The notes under the pieces: model-generated
Seen by the model: only the letters and a program-made list of their open reading frames with translations
Databases searched by the model: none
Told to the model about the DNA's origin: nothing
Shown: piece by piece, positions 7,742 to 14,164 of the stretch
Numbering within the stretch: position 1 is the stretch's first letter
How the letters are laid out: each line of letters starts with the position of its first letter
NCBI GenBank assembly: GCA_031546715.1
Contig: JAVBKA010000134.1
Location: 1-16,954, forward strand
DNA from: JAVBKA01 sp031546715
Lineage (GTDB): Bacteria > Bacillota > Clostridia > Oscillospirales > UBA929
Direction of reading: 5' to 3'
DNA: 16,954 nt
Program-made: the position numbers and the translations under genes

Positions 7742-8194
7742 ATGGCAATTTTTTCAGGGTCAAACGCAGTTTCATGCAGACAGGCAAAGGCGTATATGGT
7801 TATCGGTTCAGAGACCGTGGAGCTGTTTTACGCAAAAAGCCTTAAGGCAAACTACAAGAAACAAAAAAAGGAAATCCGCGCGCTGGGTAATGCAATGACC
7901 GCATTTAAAAGCGCGGGAGGCACAGGCAGCGGCACATTGGTTATTTATGAGGTTACAAGCAGATTTAAGCAAATGTTTGTTGACTACATAAAAACAGGTA
8001 AGGACGCTTACTTCAACCTCCACATTATCAACGAGGACGTTACAGCCAACAACGGACGCGAAAGCAAGGTTTTAGTCAACTGCAACTTTGATGAAATCAC
8101 AGTGGCATCTTTTGACACCAGTGACGACGTTTTAGAGCAAACTCTCCAGTTTACCTTTGAGGGTATCGAGCTACTTGATAAGTTTGTTGAGTAA
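7742..8194 (+). CDS. Tail tube protein (XkdM-like)
   Basis: Inner tail tube subunit, stacked in hexameric rings inside the sheath. The 150-aa sequence has the tube-family pattern: N-terminal GSNAVSCRQAKAYMVIG, the AKSLKANYKKQKKEIRALG loop that contacts neighbouring rings, GTGSGTLVIYEVTSRFK, and FNLHIINEDVTANNGRE before the C-terminal strand LEQTLQFTFEGIELLDKF. This matches the XkdM/DUF2001 family in length and order. AAGGAG precedes the ATG by about eight bases. The stop overlaps the next start (TAATG), coupling it to the tail chaperone. Confidence 0.93.
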   Translation: MAIFSGSNAVSCRQAKAYMVIGSETVELFYAKSLKANYKKQKKEIRALGNAMTAFKSAGGTGSGTLVIYEVTSRFKQMFVDYIKTGKDAYFNLHIINEDVTANNGRESKVLVNCNFDEITVASFDTSDDVLEQTLQFTFEGIELLDKFVE

Positions 8195-8592
8195 TGGGCA
8201 GTGAGAATTTACAGGCTTTCTTAAGAGAAAGCGTCAGACATCGCCAAAACCGACTTTTAGCTGTTTCTTCAAGGATTACCGCAGAGGGTGAGCCTATACA
8301 ATGGGAACTTAAGGCGATTACCGAGCGGGAAAACGCCGAGCTTCGAGACCGCTGCATTCGTAGCGGGGAGATTGATAAAACCCTGTATTTGCAAAGGCTT
8401 TGCGCCGAATGCGTTGTATATCCCAAGCTGACGGATTCAAGGCTGCAAGCGTCTTGGGGAGTGGTGGGGGCTGCCGAGCTGCTGACGGAGATGTTAGAGC
8501 CGGGAGAATACGCCGAATTGTTAGACGCTGTGCAGGAGCAAAACGGCTTCATGCCAGTGCAGGAAATGGTTGACACCGTAAAAAACTCATAA
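8194..8592 (+). CDS. Tail assembly chaperone, XkdN-like, zero-frame product
   Basis: Short (132 aa) form of the tail assembly chaperone, a cytoplasmic protein that coats the tape measure during tail assembly and is not kept in the particle. The N-terminus begins NLQAFLRESVRHRQNR, typical of XkdN-like proteins. The central region (EPIQWELKAITERENAELRD) contains a substrate-type motif, followed by CAECVVYPKLTDSRLQASWG and a C-terminal GFMPVQEMVDTVKNS. The last codons contain the heptamer A AAA AAC (8580-8586) in the zero frame, four codons before the stop region, which allows a -1 shift into an extension. Start overlaps the tube stop (TAATG). Confidence 0.85.
   Translation: MGSENLQAFLRESVRHRQNRLLAVSSRITAEGEPIQWELKAITERENAELRDRCIRSGEIDKTLYLQRLCAECVVYPKLTDSRLQASWGVVGAAELLTEMLEPGEYAELLDAVQEQNGFMPVQEMVDTVKNS
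8580..8586 (+). promoter_or_regulatory. Programmed -1 frameshift slippery site A AAA AAC
   Basis: Canonical X XXY YYZ heptamer, in register with the zero frame (A at 8580, AAA 8581-8583, AAC 8584-8586). Tandem slippage repositions both tRNAs on AAA AAA and continues at CTC. A possible downstream stem starts at 8593 and a purine-rich AGGA lies 15-18 bases upstream. Established knowledge: this heptamer class is used for -1 shifts in phage tail chaperones. Confidence 0.85.
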
Positions 8593-8747
8593 GGGAAAAC
8601 GAGCCGTACTCAGCCGCCGCCTTTGCATTGTTTACCCTGCATCATCGTTTTCCCGGAGAATTTTTCTCGCTTTCTATGCGGGAACAGGCGGCGGTTATAG
8701 CATTTTTAGAACATGAGGACGAGCAACGGCAGAGAGGTGCGGAATAA
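8580..8747 (+). CDS. -1 frameshift extension of the tail chaperone
   Basis: Open reading frame with no start of its own. It begins inside the chaperone gene, continues in the -1 frame after A AAA AAC, and stops at 8745-8747. Shifting at the heptamer fuses 131 residues to a 53-residue extension (about 184 aa), the analogue of the lambda gpG-GT pair and of the XkdN long form. The extension contains PGEFFSLSMREQAAVIAFLE, resembling the conserved chaperone C-domain pattern in which helices bind the tape measure. Its stop overlaps the next start (TAATG). Six bases after the slip site a stem can form (GGGAAAAC with GTTTACCC, one mismatch, about 8593-8637), a plausible stimulator. AGGAAATGG lies about 15 bases upstream. 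Confidence 0.85.
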   Translation, partial: KKLIRENEPYSAAAFALFTLHHRFPGEFFSLSMREQAAVIAFLEHEDEQRQRGAE

Positions 8748-9814
8748 TGACTATTGATGCACTTTTCGCTCTGCTGAACAGACTTTTCACTGATTGGGAT
8801 TTTCGCCTTTCCCACTATGCTCCCCGAAAAAGACCCCAAGTAGGAACTGCCCGCTCAGAGGTGTACATTCCTCTGAGCAAGGGCGGCGAGGCGGGTATTT
8901 TACGGCACAGCGAAAAGTTGATAGTTAAAAACTGCGAAAAGGTGATAAAAACCGTTGAAGCGCAGACGTTTTTCCAGGTCAGCGATAGACTGGTTAAAAC
9001 CGTTGACAGCAGACTGGCAAAGGTTTTTGAAAGCAGGACAGTACGGCATAATACTGTGTCCCATAGTCAAGCTGTGGAAAGGCTGACAAGGTCGCAAGAG
9101 GCTCAGACGGCAATGATAAAAGAAACTGAGCGGCGTGTGGTCTATGACAGACGGTTTAGCCCCGAAAAGCCCCAAGACTTAAAGCAGTTGAAGCAGAGCA
9201 CTGTTGTTGAAAAAGCTCAGAGGTATGATGAAGTAACCACCGAGAGGGTTGGGGCGAGTTTGGTGCAAGTAAAAGCTGCGTCACCTCTTAGTCGTGTGCT
9301 CATCGTACACAGCCGCACCACGAACAGTCCAACGCTCACCACGAACAGTCCAACGCTCACCACGCACAGCCAAACGCGAACCGTGCACAGTCCGATGCTC
9401 AACCAGTACAACGGAAGTCCCCTCCCCCAAAGCCATGAAAAGCTGACAAGACGGTCTGCTTCCGCCAAGCAGAGTGCTGTCGGCAGTCAAGCTTTAAAAA
9501 GTGTCCGACCGCCGCTTCTTCCAAAAGAAAAAGTGCATTTGTTCACGGTCGCCCATACCCATGGATTTGCATGGGGGGATTTTCGGTTTACTCAGGCACA
9601 GCCCACCGCAGTCAGAGCAGGAATGCGCAAGGACACTGCACCCAATCGGACAGGTCTTACCCACGGACAGCGCATTGCCACCTATTGTCCCCCTCCCCCG
9701 CAGCTCACTGCGCCCATACCCATGCGCCATGAGGACGTACTAAGAATCGCCATGCTGGCAAAGCGGCTTATTGACGAGGAAGCGGCGCAGAGCGTAGCAC
9801 TTGATTTTGTATAA
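8747..9814 (+). CDS. Unrecognised 355-aa protein in the tape-measure position
   Basis: Real gene in my view: the ATG overlaps the chaperone-extension stop (TAATG), there is no competing frame, and the stop is directly before the inverted-repeat element. I do not recognise the family. The N-terminus MTIDALFALLNRLFTDWDF is hydrophobic. Residues about 55-145 are basic, heptad-like helical sequence (for example KLIVKNCEKVIKTVEAQ). Residues 191-218 are a four-fold heptapeptide repeat (TTNSPTL, TTNSPTL, TTHSQTR, TVHSPML). A proline-rich stretch (TYCPPPPQLTAPIP) precedes a short C-terminal helix with the DE-AAQS end. No transmembrane helix is evident. Position immediately after the frameshifted chaperone is that of the tape measure, but 355 aa is far below the usual length (XkdO is about 1300 aa) and the long uniform coiled coil of known tape measures is absent. 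Either a miniature tape measure, a remnant, or an unrelated replacement. Confidence 0.75.
   Translation: MTIDALFALLNRLFTDWDFRLSHYAPRKRPQVGTARSEVYIPLSKGGEAGILRHSEKLIVKNCEKVIKTVEAQTFFQVSDRLVKTVDSRLAKVFESRTVRHNTVSHSQAVERLTRSQEAQTAMIKETERRVVYDRRFSPEKPQDLKQLKQSTVVEKAQRYDEVTTERVGASLVQVKAASPLSRVLIVHSRTTNSPTLTTNSPTLTTHSQTRTVHSPMLNQYNGSPLPQSHEKLTRRSASAKQSAVGSQALKSVRPPLLPKEKVHLFTVAHTHGFAWGDFRFTQAQPTAVRAGMRKDTAPNRTGLTHGQRIATYCPPPPQLTAPIPMRHEDVLRIAMLAKRLIDEEAAQSVALDFV
9317..9400 (+). repeat. 21-bp in-frame tandem repeat inside the 355-aa gene
   Basis: Four units of 21 bases (9317, 9338, 9359, 9380) encode TTNSPTL twice and then TTHSQTR and TVHSPML; a decayed unit (VHSR) precedes them. The first two units are identical at DNA level, the latter two diverged, suggesting recent duplication in a low-complexity linker. 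Copy number could vary between strains. Confidence 0.85.
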
Positions 9815-9815
9815 T

Positions 9816-9974
9816 ATACTAATCACTAATCAAAAACCGCAATCTTTTCGGTCTTTAAATTCTCGTGCGTCGTTGTAGTCAATCGCCATGCATAAAGCAT
9901 GACTCATTCCTCCGCCTTGCACGATAAATTAAATCCTCGAAAATCTTTACTGGTTTTTAATCAGTGAATAGTAT
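9816..9974. mobile_element. MITE-like 159-bp element with 23-bp inverted repeat ends
   Basis: The ends 9816-9838 (ATACTAATCACTAATCAAAA then ACC) and 9952-9974 (reverse complement ATACTATTCACTGATTAAAA then ACC) match at 20 of 23 positions. The arms stay similar further in: both contain TTTTCG, then a TTTAA-rich segment, then TCGTGC when read inward, with gaps. So almost the whole element can fold back on itself. It sits exactly between the stop of the 355-aa gene (9814) and the baseplate LysM gene (10006), where the rest of the tape-measure/hub region would be expected. No transposase is encoded. The flanks may carry a TA duplication, but that is weak. Alternative: a degenerate long hairpin of other origin. 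Confidence concerns the fold-back structure, less its mobility. Confidence 0.6.
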
Positions 9975-10005
9975 GCCGTTACACAGCCGCACAAAGGAGA
10001 TACCG

Positions 10006-10608
10006 ATGATTAAAACATTTTTAGGAGGCATTTTGCTTCCTGTTAATCCTCTGGAGGAAATTCATTTTACCAGTCAGTCAGCGCATTCCTCGCAGCATGT
10101 GCTGGGTATCGGTGAGGTGGTAACTCCAAACAAGAAAAATCTTTTGAGAATTGTAATTCAAAGCCTGTTTTCTCAGCGCGGGCCGTACAGCTCATCAGCT
10201 TCGCCCAGAGAGCTTGTCAACAAGCTGCTGAATCTTCAGGACAGCGCAACCCGCTTTATAGTGGAGGGCGAAGGCATTAACTGGAATCTTGAGGTGGTTA
10301 TTGACAGCTTCGATTTCAGGATGCCCTTCGGTGAAGCGGGTGATTACTACTACACGCTGACCATGCGTGAGTACAAAAAAACTACCGCAAAAGAACGTGC
10401 CACCACCACAACCACGACCACCGCCGTCACCACCCCGGTTAAGCAAACGCCTAAAACCTATGTTATAAAAAGCGGCGACAGTCTTTGGAAAATAGCAAAA
10501 TCCGTCTTAGGTGACGGGGGACGCTGGAAGGAAATCTACGACCTAAACCGTGATAAAATCAAAAATCCCGATGTAATCAGCATTGGCAAGGAGCTGAGAT
10601 TGCCGTGA
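10006..10608 (+). CDS. LysM baseplate protein (XkdP-like)
   Basis: Tail-associated LysM protein of the XkdP family, part of the inner baseplate/hub of PBSX- and diffocin-type tails. N-terminal domain (about 1-120) begins with hydrophobic GGILLPVNPLEEI. A threonine-rich linker (about 132-146, TTTTTTTAVTTP) follows, then a C-terminal LysM motif 151-200 with KSGDSLWKIAKSVLGD and IYDLNRDKIKNPDVISIGKEL. Start chosen at ATG 10006 because AAAGGAGAT precedes it by about six bases; an upstream GTG at 9964 lies inside the inverted-repeat element and has no ribosome site. It overlaps the next gene by four bases (GTGA). LysM may contact peptidoglycan as the tail penetrates. Confidence 0.93.
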   Translation: MIKTFLGGILLPVNPLEEIHFTSQSAHSSQHVLGIGEVVTPNKKNLLRIVIQSLFSQRGPYSSSASPRELVNKLLNLQDSATRFIVEGEGINWNLEVVIDSFDFRMPFGEAGDYYYTLTMREYKKTTAKERATTTTTTTAVTTPVKQTPKTYVIKSGDSLWKIAKSVLGDGGRWKEIYDLNRDKIKNPDVISIGKELRLP

Positions 10609-10892
10609 CAATAGACCAAATTAAAACAATAATCCACAATACAGTGGAAAACTCAGGGTACATTACAGGCACTGTTGAAAGTGCCGCTCCCCTATCAATT
10701 CGGTTGAGCAGTAAAATAACCGTGGGCAAGGAAAGCCTCGAAACGACGAAGCTTTGCCGTCAGCTAAAGAAAACCATCGCAACGCAGGCGGTAACCTTTT
10801 GGGAAAACCTGAAAAAAGGCGACATAGTTATCCTTTTAAAAAGCTGTGACGGCAGACGGTACATAGTTCTTGACGTATTGGAGGGAGTGTAA
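10605..10892 (+). CDS. Baseplate protein, XkdR/DUF2577-like
   Basis: A 95-aa protein with GTG start overlapping the LysM gene stop and with AAGGAG 10-15 bases upstream. The pattern fits DUF2577 (XkdR), an OB-fold-like hub-associated protein: a short N-terminal helix (IDQIKTIIHNTVENSGY) then a beta segment with ITGTVESAAPLSIRLSSKI and a C-terminal KGDIVILLKSCDGRRYIVLD typical of these small barrels. It precedes the XkdS homologue directly, as in PBSX, diffocins and related systems. It is at the short end of the family. In those systems XkdQ lies immediately before it; here that gene is absent. Confidence 0.76.
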   Translation: MTIDQIKTIIHNTVENSGYITGTVESAAPLSIRLSSKITVGKESLETTKLCRQLKKTIATQAVTFWENLKKGDIVILLKSCDGRRYIVLDVLEGV

Positions 10893-11269
10893 TGCTGCCT
10901 CAGACAGAAGCGGTTACAGTTTCGGCTATGCCGTCGAAAACATGGCGGCTGGACTTTAAAAACGGGCGAATTTCGGGCATGATTACCGACCCTCTTGAGG
11001 CAGCCAAGCAAAGCGCGATATGCTCAATACTAACTCGGCGATTTGAGCATGTTATTTTCAGCGACGCCTACGGTAGTGAGCTGCATAAGCTCATTGGTTC
11101 GGATAAAGCGTTAGTTCGTGCCGAGGGTGAGCGATATATACGGGAAGCGGTTTGCGTTGACCAGCGGATAACAGGGGTTGAAAACGTGGTTTTTGACGAT
11201 GCAAACGGAAATATCAGCTTTTCTTTAGTCACTGACGCAGGAGAGGTAGAAACGAGGAGCAGTATATGA
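10892..11269 (+). CDS. Baseplate wedge protein, XkdS/DUF2634-like (gp25-type)
   Basis: A 125-aa protein in the sheath-initiator/wedge position (gp25/XkdS role), which nucleates the sheath on the baseplate. The sequence shows the family pattern: an N-terminal strand segment TWRLDFKNGRISGMITDP, then DPLEAAKQSAICSILTRRFE, the SDAYGSELHKLIGSDKALV core, and RYIREAVCVDQRITGVENVVF before the C-terminal strand FSLVTDAGEVET. GGAGGGAG lies shortly before the ATG, which overlaps the XkdR stop (TAATG). It overlaps the baseplate J gene by ATGA. Coupled translation suggests equimolar production of baseplate parts. Confidence 0.82.
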   Translation: MLPQTEAVTVSAMPSKTWRLDFKNGRISGMITDPLEAAKQSAICSILTRRFEHVIFSDAYGSELHKLIGSDKALVRAEGERYIREAVCVDQRITGVENVVFDDANGNISFSLVTDAGEVETRSSI

Positions 11270-12336
11270 AAACCTATGAGGAAATTTTGGGGTCAATGCT
11301 GGAGGAGGTGCCTAGCTCGCTGGATAAGCGGGAGGGCAGCGTTATTTACACCACTCTCGCCCCCGCCGCCGCACAAATCGCCGAACTGTACACCTACTTA
11401 GAGCTTGTTGCGGACTACTTTATGCCCGACAGCGCACGAGGCGCAGACCTTGACAGGATTTGCGGCAGCTATAAAATATCGCGCTTTCCATCGTCTGCGG
11501 CGAAGTACAAGGCGGCTTTTACGGACGCAGAGGGCAAGCCCGTTGCTGTGCCTCTGGGCAGTCGGTTCAGGCGAAATGAGCTGATTTATTACGCAGAGAC
11601 CGAGCTTGAGGCGGGAAAGTACTGCCTTGCCTGTGAAACCCTTGGAGATACAGGCGTGGAGCTTGCCGGAGCATTGCTGCCCATTGACACTATTCCAGAC
11701 CTTACAGGCGCACAGCTTTTAGAACAGCTTTTTGCAGGTATTGACACTGAAAGTGATGATTCTTTGCGGGCTAGACTGCTGATGGTCTACACCAAAAAGC
11801 CCTTCGGCGGCAATGTTGCGGAGTACGAAACCGCCATACTTAGTCAGCCCGGTGTGGGCGACTGTAAAATATTTCCTGCGCCCAACGGAGAAAAAGGTCG
11901 CGTACACTGTGTTATTACCTCGGAAAACGGTGGCGTATGCTCGGCGGCACTGATTCAAAGCGTTAAGGAGCTGCTTGACCCAGTGGCAAAAAGCGGAGAG
12001 GGTGCAGGTCTTGCGCCAATCGGGCACTTTGTCACAGTCGCCACACCTGCGCTGCTAGACGTTACCATAACGGCGAAAATCGAAGTCAGAGCCGACTATG
12101 AAAAGGATGCGGTTATTGCGGATGTTACCACTGCCGTGAAAAACTATGTCCATTCCATGGGGCTGGACGACGAGGTTTTGTATCTGTCCAGAGTGTTTAC
12201 CTCAATTGTTGAGGTGAAGGGCATATCTGACGTTAGTAATGTAATGCTCAACGGCGTCGCCGTCAATAAGGCTCTGCCGAAGCTTTGGAACAATATGACT
12301 TTGCCCAGAGCCACGGTTAATCTTACGGTGCTTTAG
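11266..12336 (+). CDS. Baseplate J-like protein (XkdT)
   Basis: Baseplate wedge component (gpJ/XkdT, similar in role to T4 gp6) that forms the ring around the hub and transmits the contraction signal. The 356-aa protein is of standard length. It starts with KTYEEILGSMLEEVPSSLDKR and shows REGSVIYTTLAPAAAQIAE and ARGADLDRICGSYKISRFP, typical of the family N-domain. The central DTESDDSLRARLLMVYTKKP (the conserved DSLRARL-type motif) leads into GGNVAEYETAILSQPGVGD, and the C-terminal domain contains LDVTITAKIEVRADY and ISDVSNVMLNG. GAGGAG precedes the ATG; it overlaps XkdS by four bases. XkdU follows after two bases. Confidence 0.95.
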   Translation: MKTYEEILGSMLEEVPSSLDKREGSVIYTTLAPAAAQIAELYTYLELVADYFMPDSARGADLDRICGSYKISRFPSSAAKYKAAFTDAEGKPVAVPLGSRFRRNELIYYAETELEAGKYCLACETLGDTGVELAGALLPIDTIPDLTGAQLLEQLFAGIDTESDDSLRARLLMVYTKKPFGGNVAEYETAILSQPGVGDCKIFPAPNGEKGRVHCVITSENGGVCSAALIQSVKELLDPVAKSGEGAGLAPIGHFVTVATPALLDVTITAKIEVRADYEKDAVIADVTTAVKNYVHSMGLDDEVLYLSRVFTSIVEVKGISDVSNVMLNGVAVNKALPKLWNNMTLPRATVNLTVL

Positions 12337-12338
12337 GT

Positions 12339-12860
12339 ATGCAGAAGTACACACAATATTTGCCCGACTTTTGGGAAAAGTTTGCGGAAATCCCCGCCAT
12401 CGGCGAAGTGGTTGACAAGCGTTGCGCAGAGCTTAAGGCGGCATTTGAAAAGACCAAGGAAAACTATTATTTTGACATAATGGACGACAAAACACTTGCA
12501 AGGTGGCGAGATATATACGGCACGTTTTTCAAGGACAGAAATGCGTTCCTTGCTATGCTGGTTTCCCAGAGCTTAGAAGGTCTTGAGGGCGTTCAGGAGG
12601 CGGCGGGCGAATACTTAGACTGCGAGGCTATCGCAGTGTTAAACGACGCAGGAATTACCGTTAAATTCTGCTGGCCTGAAGTTATGGATTCAGCGGGAGT
12701 GTATTCCTTTTTGCGGGACATGATACCCGCCAATCTGCCGCTGTATGTCGCCCAAGTGGCAGGTACATTTGCCTACTTTGACAGTCTTGGTAGGACTTGG
12801 AGCGCATGGGATGCACTGAACCTCACATGGCACAAAAAAGAAAGATACATTAAAGAATAG
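12339..12860 (+). CDS. Tail protein, XkdU/DUF2313-like
   Basis: Baseplate periphery protein of the XkdU/YmfQ (DUF2313) type that links the J-like ring to the tail fibre. The 173-aa protein starts YTQYLPDFWEKFAEIPAIGE, typical of the N-terminal helix bundle, with YFDIMDDKTLARWRDIYGTF in the conserved region and the C-terminal beta domain around GITVKFCWPEVMDSAG and DMIPANLPLYVAQ. Located two bases after XkdT with only a weak ribosome site (TTAGGT), so coupled translation is likely. Next gene has its own AGGAG. Confidence 0.82.
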   Translation: MQKYTQYLPDFWEKFAEIPAIGEVVDKRCAELKAAFEKTKENYYFDIMDDKTLARWRDIYGTFFKDRNAFLAMLVSQSLEGLEGVQEAAGEYLDCEAIAVLNDAGITVKFCWPEVMDSAGVYSFLRDMIPANLPLYVAQVAGTFAYFDSLGRTWSAWDALNLTWHKKERYIKE

Positions 12861-12871
12861 GAGCAGCTATT

Positions 12872-13780
12872 ATGCCTTCAAGCAAAAAAACCACCCTAGG
12901 GCTTAATCAATGGGAGGCAGACGACCGCCCGACACGCATTGACTACAACAATGACAACAAAATTGTAAATGACGCTCTGGTTGCCAGAACGCCCCCCACA
13001 GGATACAGAAAGCTGGTTACCTTTCACCCCACAGGCAGCTACACCTTTTATCCCGCTCAGCATGGATTAAAGGCGGGAGACACAATTGGGTATTTCATGT
13101 GCGGCGGCGGAGGTTCTGGAGGAACGGCTAACGGTAAGCAGTTTACCTCAGTAACAGGCGGCGCAGCAGGCGCGTCTTTTTGGGGATTGCGAGTGCTGAC
13201 GGAAACCGATGTTTCCAACGGAATGCCCGCAACAGTCGGCAGAGGGGGCAGCAAGGTAACTGCATTTCTTAATCAAGCAACCTCCAATGCGGGAGCTGCC
13301 ACCACCTTTGCATCAAAGACTTGCGCCGGCGGCGAAGGTGGAAAAGCCTCGCAGACAGCCGAACCCAGTAATGGAGCGAGCGGCGGACAAGGCTCGGATT
13401 CAGCCTCACCAGATACCGTTATCGGACTTGCGCCTGCAAATGCCGTTCGCTCAAGCGGAGCATACGGCGGCGGCAAATTTTTGCTTGGCGGCGCAACCTC
13501 CACCATGGGAGCGGCTAATCCCTTTGAGCCTTATGCCGCATTTCTAGGAGCTGGAGGATATGCCACCCTAGCCCATCAGCAGCAAACCCCGCCCCTGACC
13601 TATGGCAGTGGCGCAGCGGGAACCTTAGTCACCGCACCAACAAGCACAGAGAACACGGGAGTTGCCGCAACAGGCTACGGCAACGGCGGCGGCGCGTTAC
13701 TTGTAAATAACGACTCAGGCACTAAGACGGGGCTTGCAGGTGTAGGCGCGCCGGGCGTGGTGATAATTTACGCACCGTAG
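12872..13780 (+). CDS. Tail fibre/tip adhesin with glycine-rich domain
   Basis: Probable receptor-binding tail fibre. The N-terminus KTTLGLNQWEADDRPTRIDY NND is the common attachment motif of phage tail proteins in Firmicutes. After a short stalk (about 45-75), the C-terminal two-thirds is glycine- and alanine-rich, with loops such as CGGGGSGGTANGKQ, CAGGEGGKASQTAEPSNG, SGAYGGGKFLLGGATS and YGNGGGALLVNNDSG. It ends GVGAPGVVIIYAP, typical of glycine-rich adhesin domains. By analogy with phage S16 gp38, such domains can pack as polyglycine II helices with variable loops that bind receptors. Own Shine-Dalgarno (AGGAG) precedes the ATG. Specificity cannot be read from the sequence. Confidence 0.82.
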   Translation: MPSSKKTTLGLNQWEADDRPTRIDYNNDNKIVNDALVARTPPTGYRKLVTFHPTGSYTFYPAQHGLKAGDTIGYFMCGGGGSGGTANGKQFTSVTGGAAGASFWGLRVLTETDVSNGMPATVGRGGSKVTAFLNQATSNAGAATTFASKTCAGGEGGKASQTAEPSNGASGGQGSDSASPDTVIGLAPANAVRSSGAYGGGKFLLGGATSTMGAANPFEPYAAFLGAGGYATLAHQQQTPPLTYGSGAAGTLVTAPTSTENTGVAATGYGNGGGALLVNNDSGTKTGLAGVGAPGVVIIYAP

Positions 13781-13806
13781 AGTAGAACGTTTTCAAATAA
13801 AATTAG

Positions 13807-13812
13807 TATAAT
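13807..13812 (+). promoter_or_regulatory. Possible -10 element upstream of the lysis genes
   Basis: A perfect TATAAT at 13807-13812 lies 17 bases before the XhlA-like start, in a short AT-rich gap after the fibre gene. The -35 is poor (the best candidate, around 13786-13791, matches weakly), so an independent lysis promoter is only possible. It could also be unrelated AT-rich spacer. Confidence 0.3.
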
Positions 13813-13828
13813 AAAAGAGGAGAACCAC

Positions 13829-14164
13829 ATGGTTGACGAAAAGCTGCTTGAGCTAACAAGCAGAATGTGTGTTGTGGAGGAAAGCGTTAAATCGTCCCAC
13901 AAGAGAATAAACGATATTGACAGAATTACAGAGGGAATCTACAAGGTTGCCTCGAATGTTGAAACCTTAGCAGAACAGTTAAAATCCCTGACATGCCGCA
14001 TGGAAACATGGCTTTCACGTCTGGAAGCCAGTCAGCGCACACAGGGTGAACGTATAGGCGCACTTGAGAAAAAACCTGCAATGCGTTGGGAAGCCATGGT
14101 AGGACAACTTATAGCAATCGCTGTGGCATCAATTGCAGGCGCGTTTTTGGGGCGTTTGGTATGA
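13829..14164 (+). CDS. XhlA-like lysis/haemolysin-related membrane protein
   Basis: A 111-aa protein with a long coiled-coil body (about 1-85, heptad-like VEESVKSSHKRINDIDRI and ETWLSRLEASQRTQGERI) and a C-terminal transmembrane helix (about 89-109, MVGQLIAIAVASIAGAFLG) ending in RLV. This coil-plus-tail-anchor architecture, and the EKKPAMRWE segment before the helix, match XhlA, which PBSX uses with the holin for host lysis. AGAGGAGA precedes the ATG by six bases; its stop overlaps the holin start (ATGA). Confidence 0.76.
   Translation: MVDEKLLELTSRMCVVEESVKSSHKRINDIDRITEGIYKVASNVETLAEQLKSLTCRMETWLSRLEASQRTQGERIGALEKKPAMRWEAMVGQLIAIAVASIAGAFLGRLV

Noticed and set aside
8574..8747. Independent small gene between chaperone and 355-aa gene
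   Set aside because: It has no start codon with a ribosome site and begins in the -1 frame at a slippery heptamer, so it is read as a frameshift extension.
9830..9922. Antisense mini-gene of 25-30 codons with GGAGGA
   Set aside because: The GGAGGA touches the ATG with no proper spacing, the frame is too short and lies wholly inside the inverted-repeat element.
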